A DNA stretch of 64,000 nucleotides from contig JASJZH010000004.1 in NCBI GenBank assembly GCA_037178975.1, positions 6,820,001 through 6,884,000 on the forward strand. The letters run 5' to 3'. This DNA comes from Oscheius tipulae. Lineage: Eukaryota; Nematoda; Chromadorea; Rhabditida; Rhabditidae. This document shows, piece by piece, positions 52,500 to 64,000 of this stretch. The notes beneath the pieces are model-generated. The model was not told the origin of the DNA, made no database searches, and worked only from the letters and a program-made list of their open reading frames with translations. Positions within the stretch are counted from its first letter, which is position 1; every line of letters starts with the position of its first letter. The translations under genes were made by a program, and so were the position numbers.

Positions 52500-53307
52500 A
52501 CTCTAAAAAAATTTTTGATTAAACTTGTATTTTTGGTTAAAAAAGAATTACAGATAAGTACAGAAATTTTAGAACATGATCTTCGCCATGGAGTCTGGAA
52601 TTCGAAGAGAATTTGGAGCAAAAAGAGTAAAAAGAGTTTTCGCAGCTTCCAGCAATATGGTGAGTTGTTTCTGCTCATGAAGCTTCCTTTTCGCGAATTC
52701 CAACTCCTTATTCAGTGCCTAGAATCCAATTTGACCAGAAAAACAGGAGACTGACCTCTCCAATACTCTCCTGTTTGAATATCGCTCAAGTTGGAGTTTT
52801 GAACATGTCTTTAGTGGCGTCGAGAGATAAAGAAGTCGGAGCGGGACGGGGAGATGAGAGATGATGAGTCTATCGTGTCGTTGTTCATCTCTGTAAAGGA
52901 GCTGTTGGGTGGCTGAAATGTGAAAGGTCTCATGACAAGTAAAGGAAATGAGGCTAGAAGATAATATTGTTCAGTTTTATTTTTTAAAGTGGGTAATTTG
53001 CCTCTAGTTGGTTGGATGGCAATAGAGGACAGTATCTGTAAAGGGCAAGACCAAAAGAAAAGTTTAAGTGGGGCGGAAAAAAGAGGAAAAATAAAAAAGT
53101 TTGAAGCTACGACTGACAGAAAAGAATAAATGACTGTTTGGATTACGCGGCAACTTCTTCTAAAATTAGTGCGCAGCCATTCAAAGTTGGTAGTCGGGGC
53201 ATTATAATCTGAGAATCTCGCCTGCTTTGTTCTATTTTTCCTTCTTCATTATTTGTCTGGCCGTGTTTCACGCTTTCACTTCTTTCATCACAGTTTTGCA
53301 TTGCAGA
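52500..53307. other. Intergenic, no gene supported
   Basis: A/T-rich with short chance frames. It ends in the CATTGCAG acceptor immediately before the ATG of the coiled-coil gene. Confidence 0.5.
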
Positions 53308-54301
53308 ATGACCGAAAATTGTCGAGAGATGCAGCGCTTCATCGCCGGATTCAACGCTGCCATTGCCGACTTGGAAAAAGGTATTTCTTCAACACATTAC
53401 CTGTGAAATGTCCCTCAATTCAGAGACGAGAGAAGCCGAGACGGGCAGCAAGAAGGGGGAGTCAGAAATCGAGACACTCCGCAGTTCCATCGTCAAAAGT
53501 TGGTCCACTTTGTAATCTCCTTGCAGCTTTATTTCAGCCAAGAGTGATATCGAGAAGCTGAAGCAGCAGCGGGGAGAGATTGAAGGCGAGCAGAAGGTAG
53601 TAGACGGTCTCCTCCGTGAACACAAGGCCATGGAACAAAAGTCAGTTTTTCCTACTTTTCCTGATCAATCACAACCTTTAGATACGACGAAATTGTCACC
53701 AAGGAGACGACCAAACTGGACGGATTGAAGAAAATCCAAGGCCGCCTGACCAACGAGAAGACGAACGACGGATTCTACTCGTTCATGAAGTACCAGGACA
53801 GCCTGAACAAGCGGATGGAAGAGATCATGAGCCAGACGAAAATTAACCAAGATACGAGAGACCTTCAGGACAGAAAGCACCTCGAGGACAAAGGTTCGTT
53901 CATGTTTTGAATCTGTAATGCTAGCTCTTTTCAGTATACGGCTTGGAAATAGATTTGCGCGAAGAGACGAAGAGAGCCGACCAACTAAAGAAAGTCCTGG
54001 TTGACGCTGCCAAGGCGTCATACACTACCACGGCAGAGGAGCGCGATGCTGCCGCGTAAGTCTTTCTGCTCTTCATTTGTATCACGGATTCAGAAAATAC
54101 GTCAAAGATACCTCCATTGCCGTCCAGAAAAAGTACGTCACCGCCCGTCTCGAACTCTACAACATCAAGCACAAACACAACAAGTGAGCCCGTTTAGTTA
54201 GCCCCTGTTTCTGTTAATAATACCGTTTTTCTTCCTCCTCCTATGTCAAAAAGCACTTTCCGGGAGAAGAGATCAAAGAGCTCACACGGAAAGGCAAATA
54301 G
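53308..54301 (+). CDS. Coiled-coil protein, function unknown
   Basis: Exons encode an almost wholly helical, charged protein of about 230 residues. Readable parts: MTENCREMQRFIAGFNAAIA, SDIEKLKQQRGEIEGEQ, DGLLREHKAMEQKYDEI, MKYQDSLNKRMEEIMSQ, LEIDLREETKRADQLKKV and KYVTARLELYNIKHKH. Heptad-like spacing of Leu/Ile runs through most of it. The start follows TTGCAG, so spliced-leader addition is likely. The final exon is ambiguous: two reading choices are possible after 54180, one ending at the TAG at 54299-54301. A kinetochore or cytoskeletal role would fit its look, but no family is recognised. Confidence 0.72.
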
Positions 54302-54559
54302 GAGTGTCCGTAGACATGGGTTGCTGCAGACAGGTTATTTTGTCAGGAGTGGATGGCCACGGCGACTTTGCTGGTTTCGCAACGAATTTAGGCTGTTCTG
54401 ACCATCTGCTGTTGAATAAACCGTCGAAATTGTTGTTGTCCATTATTGGCAACAATTTTTAGTTGTAGCAATTCTACAAGACGAGATGGAAATGGTCTGA
54501 AAGCAAAACAGTGACAGCATAATGAACTAACAATAAGAATAAAGGGGCTCCAGAGAGTT

Positions 54560-55075
54560 TTATTTAGTTAGATCAAGGAAAAAACATCTACTTATTGTTC
54601 TTGAGTTCCTTTTTCCTCTCGTTTTCCCTCGTGGTCGGGAAGACTGGCCTTTGTCCTTATCCGTCTCCTTCTCCACCTCAGCTGCTAACTGGGCTATGAT
54701 CTCGCAGTAATTGACGAGCTGATCGAAGCCATTGGCCTTCTTGATCTCCTTGTAGACTTCGATGACGTTGTCGAAAAGGGTGTCTTTCTTTTTGGCATCC
54801 GTCTGGGTCGTATCGACGACATCTTTCAACTTTTCCATCTCCTGCAGCACGTGTTTGTAGATCCCGGAGCCGGCTGACCACGGCAGAGTACCCGTGAGGA
54901 ACTCGTGCATCATGTACATGCAGCTGATGAGATCGTCTGGCGGAGTGACTTCCTCGAAACGCATCGCCGAACTTGAACAATACTTCTTCGTCCCGATGCA
55001 GGCCACACCACGACGGATAGCCTTCTTCCTGTAGGGACGAGCCAGACCGAAATGCGTCAGGACCAGGGATGTTCG
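54560..55075 (-). pseudogene. CK1-type kinase fragment lacking its N-lobe
   Basis: The reading is the C-terminal half of a casein kinase 1 / TTBK-like worm kinase: FGLARPYRKK, RGVACIGTKKYCSSSAMRF (CK1-type activation segment), DDLISCMYMMHEFLTGTLPW and a lysine-rich tail ending at 54560. The DFG aspartate is replaced by His (THFGLARPY). Upstream there is no ATG, no HRD catalytic loop and no ATP-binding lobe; the frame breaks near a 19-nt palindrome at 55077-55095. It cannot be an active kinase as it stands, so I call it a truncated pseudogene. An unusual 5' exon in the 55.1-55.5 kb gap is not seen. Confidence 0.72.
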
Positions 55076-55076
55076 A

Positions 55077-55095
55077 TTGCGATTATTAATCGCAA
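55077..55095. repeat. 19-nt palindrome at kinase breakpoint
   Basis: ttgcgattattaatcgcaa reads the same on both strands apart from the central base. It lies exactly where kinase homology stops on the minus strand, suggesting a rearrangement or deletion boundary. Confidence 0.6.
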
Positions 55096-55550
55096 GCCAA
55101 AAATATTGCAATTATTGGCCAGGACGGCATTAAAAAATATCTTTTTCTCTCCTTTAAATCTTTTGGCCAACCAACCAACGCAGAGATCGAACACGCGTTT
55201 TTGGTCATAAGTTTATAAGAAATTCCAAGATTGAGTTAATTTTCAAGCTGAAAACTTCAAAAATACACAAACGGTCTAACCAAAAAAAAGAAAACGTTCC
55301 AAGTTACAAAGTGCAGTAATTGTTTTCCATTGGGCCGCGAATATAAGCGATAGAATCCAGTAAACAGAATACAGCGAGACTTATCATAGGTATCAACAAT
55401 TCAATGCTAAGGAGAGTCGACTTACAATGCTCAAATTTGTCTGTAGATGTACCAGGCGGTTAGAATCGAAAAAGTAACACGTTTCATTGCAAGTAGATAT
55501 AGCGAGACTGAGATCACAGTAAAGAATTCTTCCAGTATAAAGTCCTCGTA

Positions 55551-58500
55551 TTACATCCGTTCCTCGTTGTGTGCCACAGACATACTCTGCTTCTGCGTCA
55601 GAGCCCAGTAAGCGCCTCGTTTGGCCATCAGCTCGATGTGTGTTCCCTTCTCGATGACCTTTCCGTTGGTCACGACCATGATGCAATTGGCATTGACCAC
55701 TGTGGACAGACGATGAGCCACCACGATACAAGTTCTGCCCTCTGACGCCTTGTCTAATGCTTCCTGTACCAGCTTCTCGGACTCTGTGTCGAGGGCGGAA
55801 GTGGCCTCGTCCAGCAGGAGGATTTTCGGGTTGCGAATAAGGGCTCGAGCGATGGCGATTCGTTGCTTTTGGCCACCAGAGAGTTGAGTACCTTTATCCC
55901 CGACCTGAAAAATAAATAATTGTTTAACATCTGTATAAAAGTGGCTTTCGGACCGAACGGGCCTGGGCTAGACAGGCGGCTCTTTCTTCTCATTTCATAA
56001 CTAAAAACTTAAACTCACCCTCGTTTCATAGCCATCAGGAAGTTCCGATACAAACTTGTGAATGTTGGCTTTCTTGGCAGCCTCGAGAATTTCGTCTTCG
56101 GACACGGAACCAGCTGGCAGGCCATAGATGATGTTGGCACGGATGGAAGTGTCGAAAAGGATAGGTTCCTGCGAGACGAGAGCGATGTGGGAACGGAGAT
56201 GGTTGGGATTCATCTCTCTCAGATCCTCGTTGTCGACCATGACATTTCCTCCCAGAGGGTCATAGAATCTTTCGACCAAGGAGATGACCGTCGACTTTCC
56301 ACAGCCGGAAGGGCCGACCAAGGCCAGAGTCTGAAATATCTTGAGTAAGACTCAAAAAGTGGATATCTCACCTCTCCCGGCTTCACATCGACATCTAGGC
56401 CGTTGAGAATAGGAATATCCGGTCTTTCTGGATACTTGAAGTGAACACCCTTTAACTGGACATGTCCAGACAGCTTGGGTCTCTTTCCTCCCGGAGTCAA
56501 ACTGTCGATTCCTGGCTCCTCATCGAGCATCTTAAAGATGAGGCCGGCTGCGAAAGTGGCCTTGATGTACTCGGGGAAATAAGCACTGGCGAATCCGAGA
56601 CTTCCAGCAGTGAAGGAGATGGCGAACAGAACTCGAAGAACATTCATCGGTTGCATGGAGACAGACGGATGAATGATGAGGAAAAGTCCGAAACGGAACG
56701 AGGCAGCGTAAAGGAAGTAAAAGATGGAAGAGGCGAATCCATAGGAGATGCCTTGAATGATCGCCTGACGCTTCTTCGTGGCATGAGGTCCATCCAGGTA
56801 GTGACAGAACTGGTTGTAGAGTCTGTTCTGAAGAGTCAAGGCCTGGACGGTTCGGATGTTCTCAATGGCTTCCATTGCAATCTTTCCACTGTTCTCCATG
56901 TCCTTGGCCTCCGTTCCAGCCTTTCCAGAGAAGTATTTCATCTGGATTGACTGTCCTACTCCGGCAAGAGGGAAGATGGCAATCACCTATATGAATTGCT
57001 TTGTATTCAAGGAACACGTCATACCAGCAGAGCCATCTGCCAACCGTAGTAGAAAGCGATACCGATTCCACAACCGATGGAGACAAAACATCCAAAAACG
57101 GAGCCCAGACGATAGTCAATGGCCCAAATTGTTTTGTATTCAAAGAACAGGCCATGCCACTTACAGATTTCACATTGGGTGCGTCAGTAGCTAAACGAGT
57201 ACTGATCTTTCCAGCAGAGTGGATAGACATGTCAAAGTAGGGAGCATCCATTCTCATCACATTGCGGAAGACCTTTGACCGGAGTCTCATTGTCAGACGT
57301 TCAGCAGACAGTCCGAACAAGAAGCACTGCGTGATCATGGTAACAGCTTCAACAGCTCCAAGAACCAAGAACATGAGGGCCCAGAAGTGACCGTCGTGCT
57401 TCAGTTTGTCAGTGTCAGTGGTGGAAAAGACCTAAAAGGGTGTTACTCCCGGAATGACAGAATATCTACCTGAATGATCTGGGAGAAGAAAAGCGAGAAA
57501 GCAGGGAAGACACATCCTTGAATTGACGAGGAGATGACAGCAATGATTAGATAGCACCATTCGGGACGAGCATACTTCAGAATTCCGAACAAGTTGGCCT
57601 TCACTGCTCCTTCCTCCTCGAGTTCCTTCTTCAATCGTTCTAAGTCCTTTTCAGGATCCTTCAGATCGGCGGCATCTGGTTTCTGGTCGTCCACCTTCGA
57701 GACCTGCGACTTGAATCGCTTCAAATCCTTCTGTCCCTCGGAATCCCGTCTATTCGAGCGAACAGAGTCACGTCTCAACCTGTCCGGATCAGCTCCACTG
57801 TCCACATCAGCAAAGACCTGAGCATTGACTAGCTCGTGGTAGAGTCCCTTCTTTTCGAGGAGATCGTTGTGTTTTCCAACTTCCATAACCTCACCAGCTT
57901 TCATGACAATGATCTTGTCTGCATTTCGGATAGTGGACAGACGGTGAGCGATGACAATGGTGGTACGTCCCTTGGAAGCCTGAACACAGAATTTGAAGAA
58001 GGGGAAATGAGTCAACCAACATTATCAAGAGCCTGCTGAACAACATGTTCACTTTCAGCATCCAAAGCTGATGTAGCTTCGTCAAGAAGAAGAACCTTGG
58101 GGTCACGAACAAGAGCTCTAGCAATAGCGATACGCTGTTTCTGACCGCCGGACATTTGGGTTCCTCGATCTCCGACCTGAAATTTACGTTAGCGCTTTCC
58201 CACATCTTCCTTTGTGTTAGATTACTGTATGTAAGTATATTGCGTACTACATTACTTGTTGCCCCTTTCTACGCGCAATGTAGACTTCTGTCGAACTTAC
58301 AAGGGTCTGAAGTTGATCTGGGAAGCTCATGACGAAATTGTAGGCGTTGGCCTTATGAAGGGCGGCAATGATCTCGCTCTGGGTGATCTCCTCACGTCCG
58401 TAACGAATGTTCTGCTCGATGGTTGTGTTAAAGAGATTCGGCTCCTGAGAGACGACTCCGATGTAGTTTCGAAGGAACTCAATGTTGATCTCCTCGATGG

Positions 58501-61200
58501 GATAGCCATCAATTGCAATCTGAACTTCTATTCTTCGAATCACAGGATCAAAGAACTCACACTCCCACTTTCCGGATTATAGTATCGGAGGAGAAGCTGG
58601 ATAATTGTGCTCTTTCCGCAACCACTGCTTCCGACGAGAGCGACAGTCTCTCCCGGATTAGCTTCAAACCCTAGACCTTTGAGAATAGGTACATCGGGAC
58701 GAGTGGGATAGGTGAAGTGAAGATTCTGCACTGTGACTTTGCCCTTGAGATTGTCGGGACGAGCTCCCTCCTGAGAATAGGCGTCGATTTCGGGAACGCG
58801 ATCAATGATCTGGTAGAGAGCTCCAGCAGCTCCCATGGCTGTGCCGAGGACAGCAAACTGAGGTCCGGCCTGTCCAAGAGCCATTGAACCCATCATGACT
58901 GAGAAGAAGACCTGAATCATTTAGCTTATTGTCTTTTGAGAGACTTACAGTCATGACAGTTCCTCCGTCCATGGATCCCTTGGCAACAAAGTCAGTTCCG
59001 ACCCAGAAGGCGAGACAGTACGAGGAGAAGAGGATGAGGAAGGTCAGGGCAAGACCGACTCCAATGTACAGACTCTTCTTGATTCCAGTTGCTCTGCCTC
59101 CAGCCAAAGCTTCGTCATATCTGAACTTGTGATATTTTTCATGCAAGTTGCAAGTCTACCTAGCACACTCGTATTCTTGACCATTAAAGGCGATGACAGT
59201 CCTCATACACGTCAAGACCTCTTCGGCGATGGCTCCAGCCACCGCGTACTTTTTTGCTTCCCGAGTAGCAGCTGTTGCCATCAGTTTGGCAATGAAACCT
59301 CCGCAGATGATCAGGAACGGAGCCAGACTCATCATGATCAGAGTCAGACGCCAGTCGTAGGTGAAGGCGACGATGAATCCTCCGAAGAACTGGGCGACGA
59401 ACTGAATCATCAAGCCGATTTTATCTCCGGTTCCCTCCTTCACACGCTCCAGATTACTGAAAATGTTGTGCTCTTTTTTTGGTGTCCGTTTGGTCTCCCC
59501 GTCTTTTGATCTTTTATTCTCCCTTCCCCTCAGCCCTCCTGTTAGGCTCCCTCTACTCACTCGAAGAGTTTTGTGGCTAGAGTTCCCGAGTGATTCTTGT
59601 CGAACCAGGTGATGTCCTGACGAAGAATGGCTTTCAAGAAATTTCTCCTGAGCCTGTTTACTAGATTCTCACAGACAACGAGAAAGCAGAGAGCCTAAAA
59701 TGTTTACGGAATCAAAGATCATGAAGCTCGAATTACTTGAATCGATGCAGCTGCGAAGATTCCTGCTCCAAGATACACGTATTTCAGACAGTTTTGAACG
59801 ACTTCGTGAGTAAGTTGATGCTGAACAATGTCCTTGTACGTCGAATTGGCTAAACGTATTCAATGTCTCAGGTCCTGTCAATTACTTTACTTATATATTC
59901 CGGATCGGCCATGAGTGTGATTGTATCAATGAAGTTCTGACTGATGTTACCCTGCAAGTTGAGTCTGTCCTTCCCGTAAGAAATAGTGAATCACTGAGTG
60001 CCCAATTGAGAAGGATCTATTGGTCAAATGCGCGGGAAAGGTCGCGTCATCGCTGCTGCAAATATTGCCTCGGATGTTGTGAAATCCGGAAAGACACAGT
60101 TGGAAGTTTAAAAAAAAAAGAGAATAGCTCATTATGCTACGTCTTAATAAATCGTGTTGTATTCTCACTGGCGAAGACGAAATTAGACGGAAACAAACCA
60201 TAATAATAGACATGAGCGGCATTCCAACACCCGTTCCGCATGCCACCACAGCTCCAACGAGGAGCATAAGTTTGTCTATTCCAGTAGTGTAGCGGTACTG
60301 AATTTACTGTTTCTACCCAGATTTATAAAAAAAAACTTACCAATTGAGCTATAGATGCCTTCGGAATTGGCTCTTCCCTGAAAGCTAAGAGTTAGGAAAC
60401 TAATTAATAATTTTTAGGCCAACTAATTGCTTGGAAACCCCAACAAATCTCACTTTTTGACAAGAAGAACCTCGTTCTGTTGGTCCTCTATGAGCCCCAT
60501 AGTGGCTGGCGGGAAGAGTGACTAGATTGAGGGCGGAGCCTGCCCCGTTCGATGACCACGGAGGACACCCGCACTCGCGCCTTTTTGAAATGCAGACAGG
60601 GATTCCCTAAGAGATCGAGATCAAAAACTTCGGCTTGCTAAGTATTTTTAGAATGCTACTCTACGAAAGCTATCTAATCTTGGCTCTCAAACGTTTCGCT
60701 GAAACCCATTCTCTATTATCAAGCTTTCAGGCTCCTCTCTTGTCTCTCTCCTCTCTTGACTTTCATATAGCGAAACTTGGAATGATTAGGCTTACGAAGA
60801 TATCAAAGTTCCCACTCAATATTGGGTCTTCCGCTCCGACACAAAACTGTCACAAAAAGGCGCCAAAGTCACAAACCATTAGGGAGTGCGGAATTTATAG
60901 TGTTTTGCAAACACGACAAAAAATGTCTGACCAGGGTAGTTTTTCTGTAGTCTGGCCGTGAGACAGAGCCCAAAGTGATTTTCCAGGTTTTGGGTCAGTG
61001 AAGCCTTTGCTTACAAAGAGACTCTGGTGAGCTCGAAACGCAGCCAATTGTTTGAACTTAGCGGTGCTCCGTATGTTCTTGCTCTATCTTCATAAAATTC
61101 AAAAACAAACCCAAAGAACTCACTCTTTGTCATGCTTGCTGGAATCGCCTTCGGAGCTGCAATCCTCATTTTCCTCATCTTTCTTCTTGAAGAGACCCAT
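55551..61200 (-). CDS. pgp: P-glycoprotein, full ABCB transporter
   Basis: ATP-driven exporter of hydrophobic compounds at the plasma membrane. Exon 1 (from 61200) reads [14 protein letters not shown] and joins in phase over a long intron of about 0.7 kb to [12 protein letters not shown]. The order is TMD1, NBD1, linker, TMD2, NBD2. NBD1: GSSGCGKST near 58620, MSGGQKQR near 58146, [10 protein letters not shown] near 58080. NBD2: GPSGCGKST near 56305, a SGGQKQR signature near 55870 and [10 protein letters not shown] near 55800. The linker is rich in charged residues. The start follows CTTTCAG (trans-splice acceptor). Intron 57124-57164 ends in GG, and shares a 23-nt block with intron 56987-57024. 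The stop is at 55551-55553. All core motifs are intact. Confidence 0.94.
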
Positions 61201-64000
61201 GAGCCTGAAAGAAGAACGAGGTGTCTCCTGATAGGTGAAGGAATAAAATGGCTCGGAGATCGGAACAAGCAACTGATAAGAACACAAAGGGAGCATACCC
61301 CGAACTCACAAATCGGTCAGACAGAAAGACACAAAACGTGAGCAGGAACTGATCTCGGGAATGGAAGTCAGTCTAGTTGTCTGCGAGATTCCAAAACAGA
61401 GGTAATCTTCAAAAGGTGTAATAAAGTCTTCTATTAGCCTTGCAAGCTACTGGAGCCAGCCTGATGTACTCGAAAGCCAGAGGTTTCAATCTTCTGGCCG
61501 GACTGTTTTCATGTTAAAATCGTTATCATCTCTACTATCAAAGGGCAATGACTTTTGTAGTGGACTGTTTGTTTGTTTGTCCGAGTCCACGAAACAGCAG
61601 CGAGCCAATTATGTTGTCCAGGAGTTTTGTTGTTCAGAACAGTTATTGTCTAAATTGGATGGCAAGTCAACTTTGGGTGCTCTTTAGAACCTGGTTTTTG
61701 TCCTAATGAAGCCACTGTGAGTCTTTTTTTTACTACGAAGCGGCACAGCCGCCAATTGAAAACTGAAGGCACAAGGACGGCGAAATCGTTGGAGACGGCT
61801 GGTCAAAAGTAAACACTCTTCCTACTACCTAGAATTGTGCAAAATGGGCTAAAGAAAGATTCGCTGGGATGCTGTAGTGACAGGGAACTCGTAAGGTAGT
61901 TAGTTACTCCCACCGAGCATAAGCTGTTCGGAATACAACTCAATTTTGCTCGACAAGGGATTCCAAAAATAGGAGTACTATCTCAAGCCAGTGGTTCTTC
62001 TTCAAGGCTATTTCGTTTGACAAATTTCAATGTTCTGTATCCAGAACACTATGAAACGGAGAAAGAAAGCTATGGGACGTTGGACGAGTTGCACCTCGCC
62101 TCTTTCATCCCGTTATCTCCCCGTCTCCTATTTTAAAGGAATAGTGGCCTGTGAGCACAAACTGATAACTCAATCACAAAGTGTTTTTCTATCGATGTTC
62201 AAGAAAGATCTGGTCACAATCACTGTTATTCCATTCCATTTCCCGAGGACTTTTGGTCTTGAGCCCGATACTGAAGGTGTCTCTTGTTCAAAGCCAGCTG
62301 TCTACTATTATCCGCTTAGAGAGGTACTCGCTTGGGTTGCGAAATTCTCGATAGCAAAGTGACGTTCCCACGCTGATCAAACTCTGCTGCTTGTTTCGAA
62401 ACACAACCACTCTAACAAAGCAAAGATCGGGGGCATGATAGGATTTGCATCAGATGCAGCAATTGCAGATCGCATTTCAAAAACTAAACATGAACTTTCG
62501 TAATCGAGATAGTATTTCAACTGTTTTCAAGACTTTCAACTTATGGCTCTACTAAAGTACTGTCTCATGAACTACTCTCGAATCTGCTTGTTTGCGCTCC
62601 ACAATCTCATTCTCAAATTCGAAAAGCTACGCAGCTCGGAGCATAAGTTTTGTGACTCTCAGACGCAATGTTTGTTATCAACAGATCTTTTTCCAGGTCA
62701 TGAAGATCAAAAGAGAGGAAATGTGCCAGACGTTCTTGTAATCCAAATAGCGGAAGAGATTATGTTGCAGAGGTTTGTCCCTCGGAATCACAAGAGTGCT
62801 TCACCAGATAGGTTTCATCAACAACTTATAGATAATTACCGAAGGAGCAGAATGTAAAGGTGCGGGCCGTTTCCAACTCATTCTTTCTACTTCCTACTAC
62901 CTTTTGGATTAGTAGCTTAGTATTGCAGGTTCGAAACATCATTGAGTTTTTAATAGGTAAGATTCTTTAAATAAAGAAAGTGACAAAAGTTCAGCTCTTT
63001 CTAGTTTTAGTCCACTGAACTCTGTAAAAACTTTTTTTTCATCCACAGGTGTCAGCCGCTTTCTGACAAGATCTGCATAATTCATAAATGTTATAGAGTA
63101 TGGCTCTTATGTCTTAGTTATTCACCGGCTTGATTTAGCCAAGTAGATCCGTAAGAATGGCGTCTTGAATAAACTCTTCTCACGCAAGCAGCTTACTGTC
63201 GCCCTTTACAACCTCTTATCGTGGAGAGCCAGAAAAGTCACAAATGGTTATCGAACGGAAGAACTATTCTCAAAAAAAAACTGGTGGGGCGATTCGAGTT
63301 CTTGAACTACTGCAAAATTGGGTGCCAAAACTCAATGCTAAATCTGTGGGAACAATTTTGTTAATGCAGATGCCCATGGGTTACTGTTTGCATCAAAAGA
63401 AGGACTTGTGCTCTTCCCAAGAGCTCAGAAAGTTTTCGACCGTCTTGACACGCCCTAAAAATCATACTGGCACTCCCACGTGACTGCAGGAATCAAATTT
63501 ATCACACAGGTATTCAAGGCGTTCGGAGAGTGGGTAAATAGAGAACAAGGAGAGAGAGAGAGCATGAAGGCCAATTGAATCCGATATGGGTACGTTGTCT
63601 GACAACAATACGGAAGATCAATTTTGCACACGTAGAAAATATTTTAGGGGCTAATAAAGAAAGTTTGTTCACTTATTGACCTATCATGCATCGATAAGAA
63701 GACAAAGAGTCTGAATAACCTCTGGTTTCTTATCATTTGCTCAAAATGATTCAATAGTGGAAAGAGTAAGCCCTTTTGTAATACAGATCATTATGAACCG
63801 ACTAGGAATTTTCCAAGTTACTGTAACAGTCTCTTGACAAGTTGCTATTCGACCCTTTCCAAATTCATTTAAAAAAAACTCATTTGACGCAAAGTCCGTT
63901 CTCAGAACTCCTATGTAGCAGTGTGAAAAACTCGCGAAACTTGGTCAGGATACGGTAAATTAGCAGCAAAATGCAAGATGTGATCTTGTGACGAAGAAAA
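61201..64000. other. Intergenic, no gene supported
   Basis: Upstream flank of the P-glycoprotein gene followed by 2.8 kb with no recognised exon. A single ATG frame of 104 codons at 62543 has no motif or splice context. Mild A/T-rich and purine-run patches are present. Confidence 0.45.

Noticed and set aside
62543-62857. ATG-initiated frame of 104 codons in the 3' intergenic region
   Set aside because: No recognisable motif, no splice sites or promoter, and most genes here have several introns; not enough to call a gene.

Overview
The window looks like nuclear DNA from a chromadorean, rhabditid-like nematode. Evidence: many short introns (typically 35-45 nt, GT...TTTCAG), serpentine chemoreceptors of nematode-specific families (an Srt-type and Srh/Sri-like types), CAG acceptors just upstream of start codons that fit spliced-leader trans-splicing, and worm-type versions of conserved genes. 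I cannot name the species. Coding exons were joined by hand, so outer limits and most junctions are good but some internal exons are approximate.

Layout. 1-10 kb: a small secreted protein, a palindromic repeat element, then a cluster of two paralogous globins (3.3-4.2 kb minus, 7.0-8.0 kb plus) interleaved with two 7TM receptors. 10.3 kb: tRNA-Thr(AGU). 11.1-13.2 kb: alpha-1,2-fucosyltransferase-like GT11 enzyme (minus). 15.2-19.6 kb: Na+/Ca2+ exchanger with Calx-beta domains (plus). 19.6-27.3 kb: gene-poor, with a 31-bp hairpin and one weakly supported gene. 27.4-28.1 kb: a six-cysteine CHH/ITP-type neuropeptide precursor behind a TATA box. 29.7-33.1 kb: a divergent pair, a small secreted protein (minus) and galactocerebrosidase (plus). 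34.2-35.5 kb: an Srt chemoreceptor with an in-frame TGA. 35.6-38.0 kb: flavin monooxygenase (minus). 38.5-42.3 kb: two tandem Vms1/ANKZF1-like paralogues (minus). 43.0-44.4 kb: another 7TM receptor. 45.0-52.1 kb: anillin followed 206 bp later by a BLM-type RecQ helicase, a candidate operon. 53.3-54.3 kb: a coiled-coil protein. 54.6-55.1 kb: a decapitated CK1-type kinase fragment. 55.6-61.2 kb: a full-length P-glycoprotein (minus). 61.2-64 kb: no supported gene.

Most interesting signals: (1) both Vms1/ANKZF1-like paralogues keep the scaffold and ankyrin/C-terminal region but lack the catalytic Gln-bearing loop of the VLRF1 domain and the N-terminal zinc finger; (2) two neighbouring introns in the P-glycoprotein gene share a 23-nt block, and one of them appears to end in GG instead of AG; (3) the Srt gene has TGA where the family usually has Trp; (4) a family of elements shares a GGGATAACACT terminal motif; (5) the anillin-RecQ pair couples a cytokinesis gene and a genome-stability gene.
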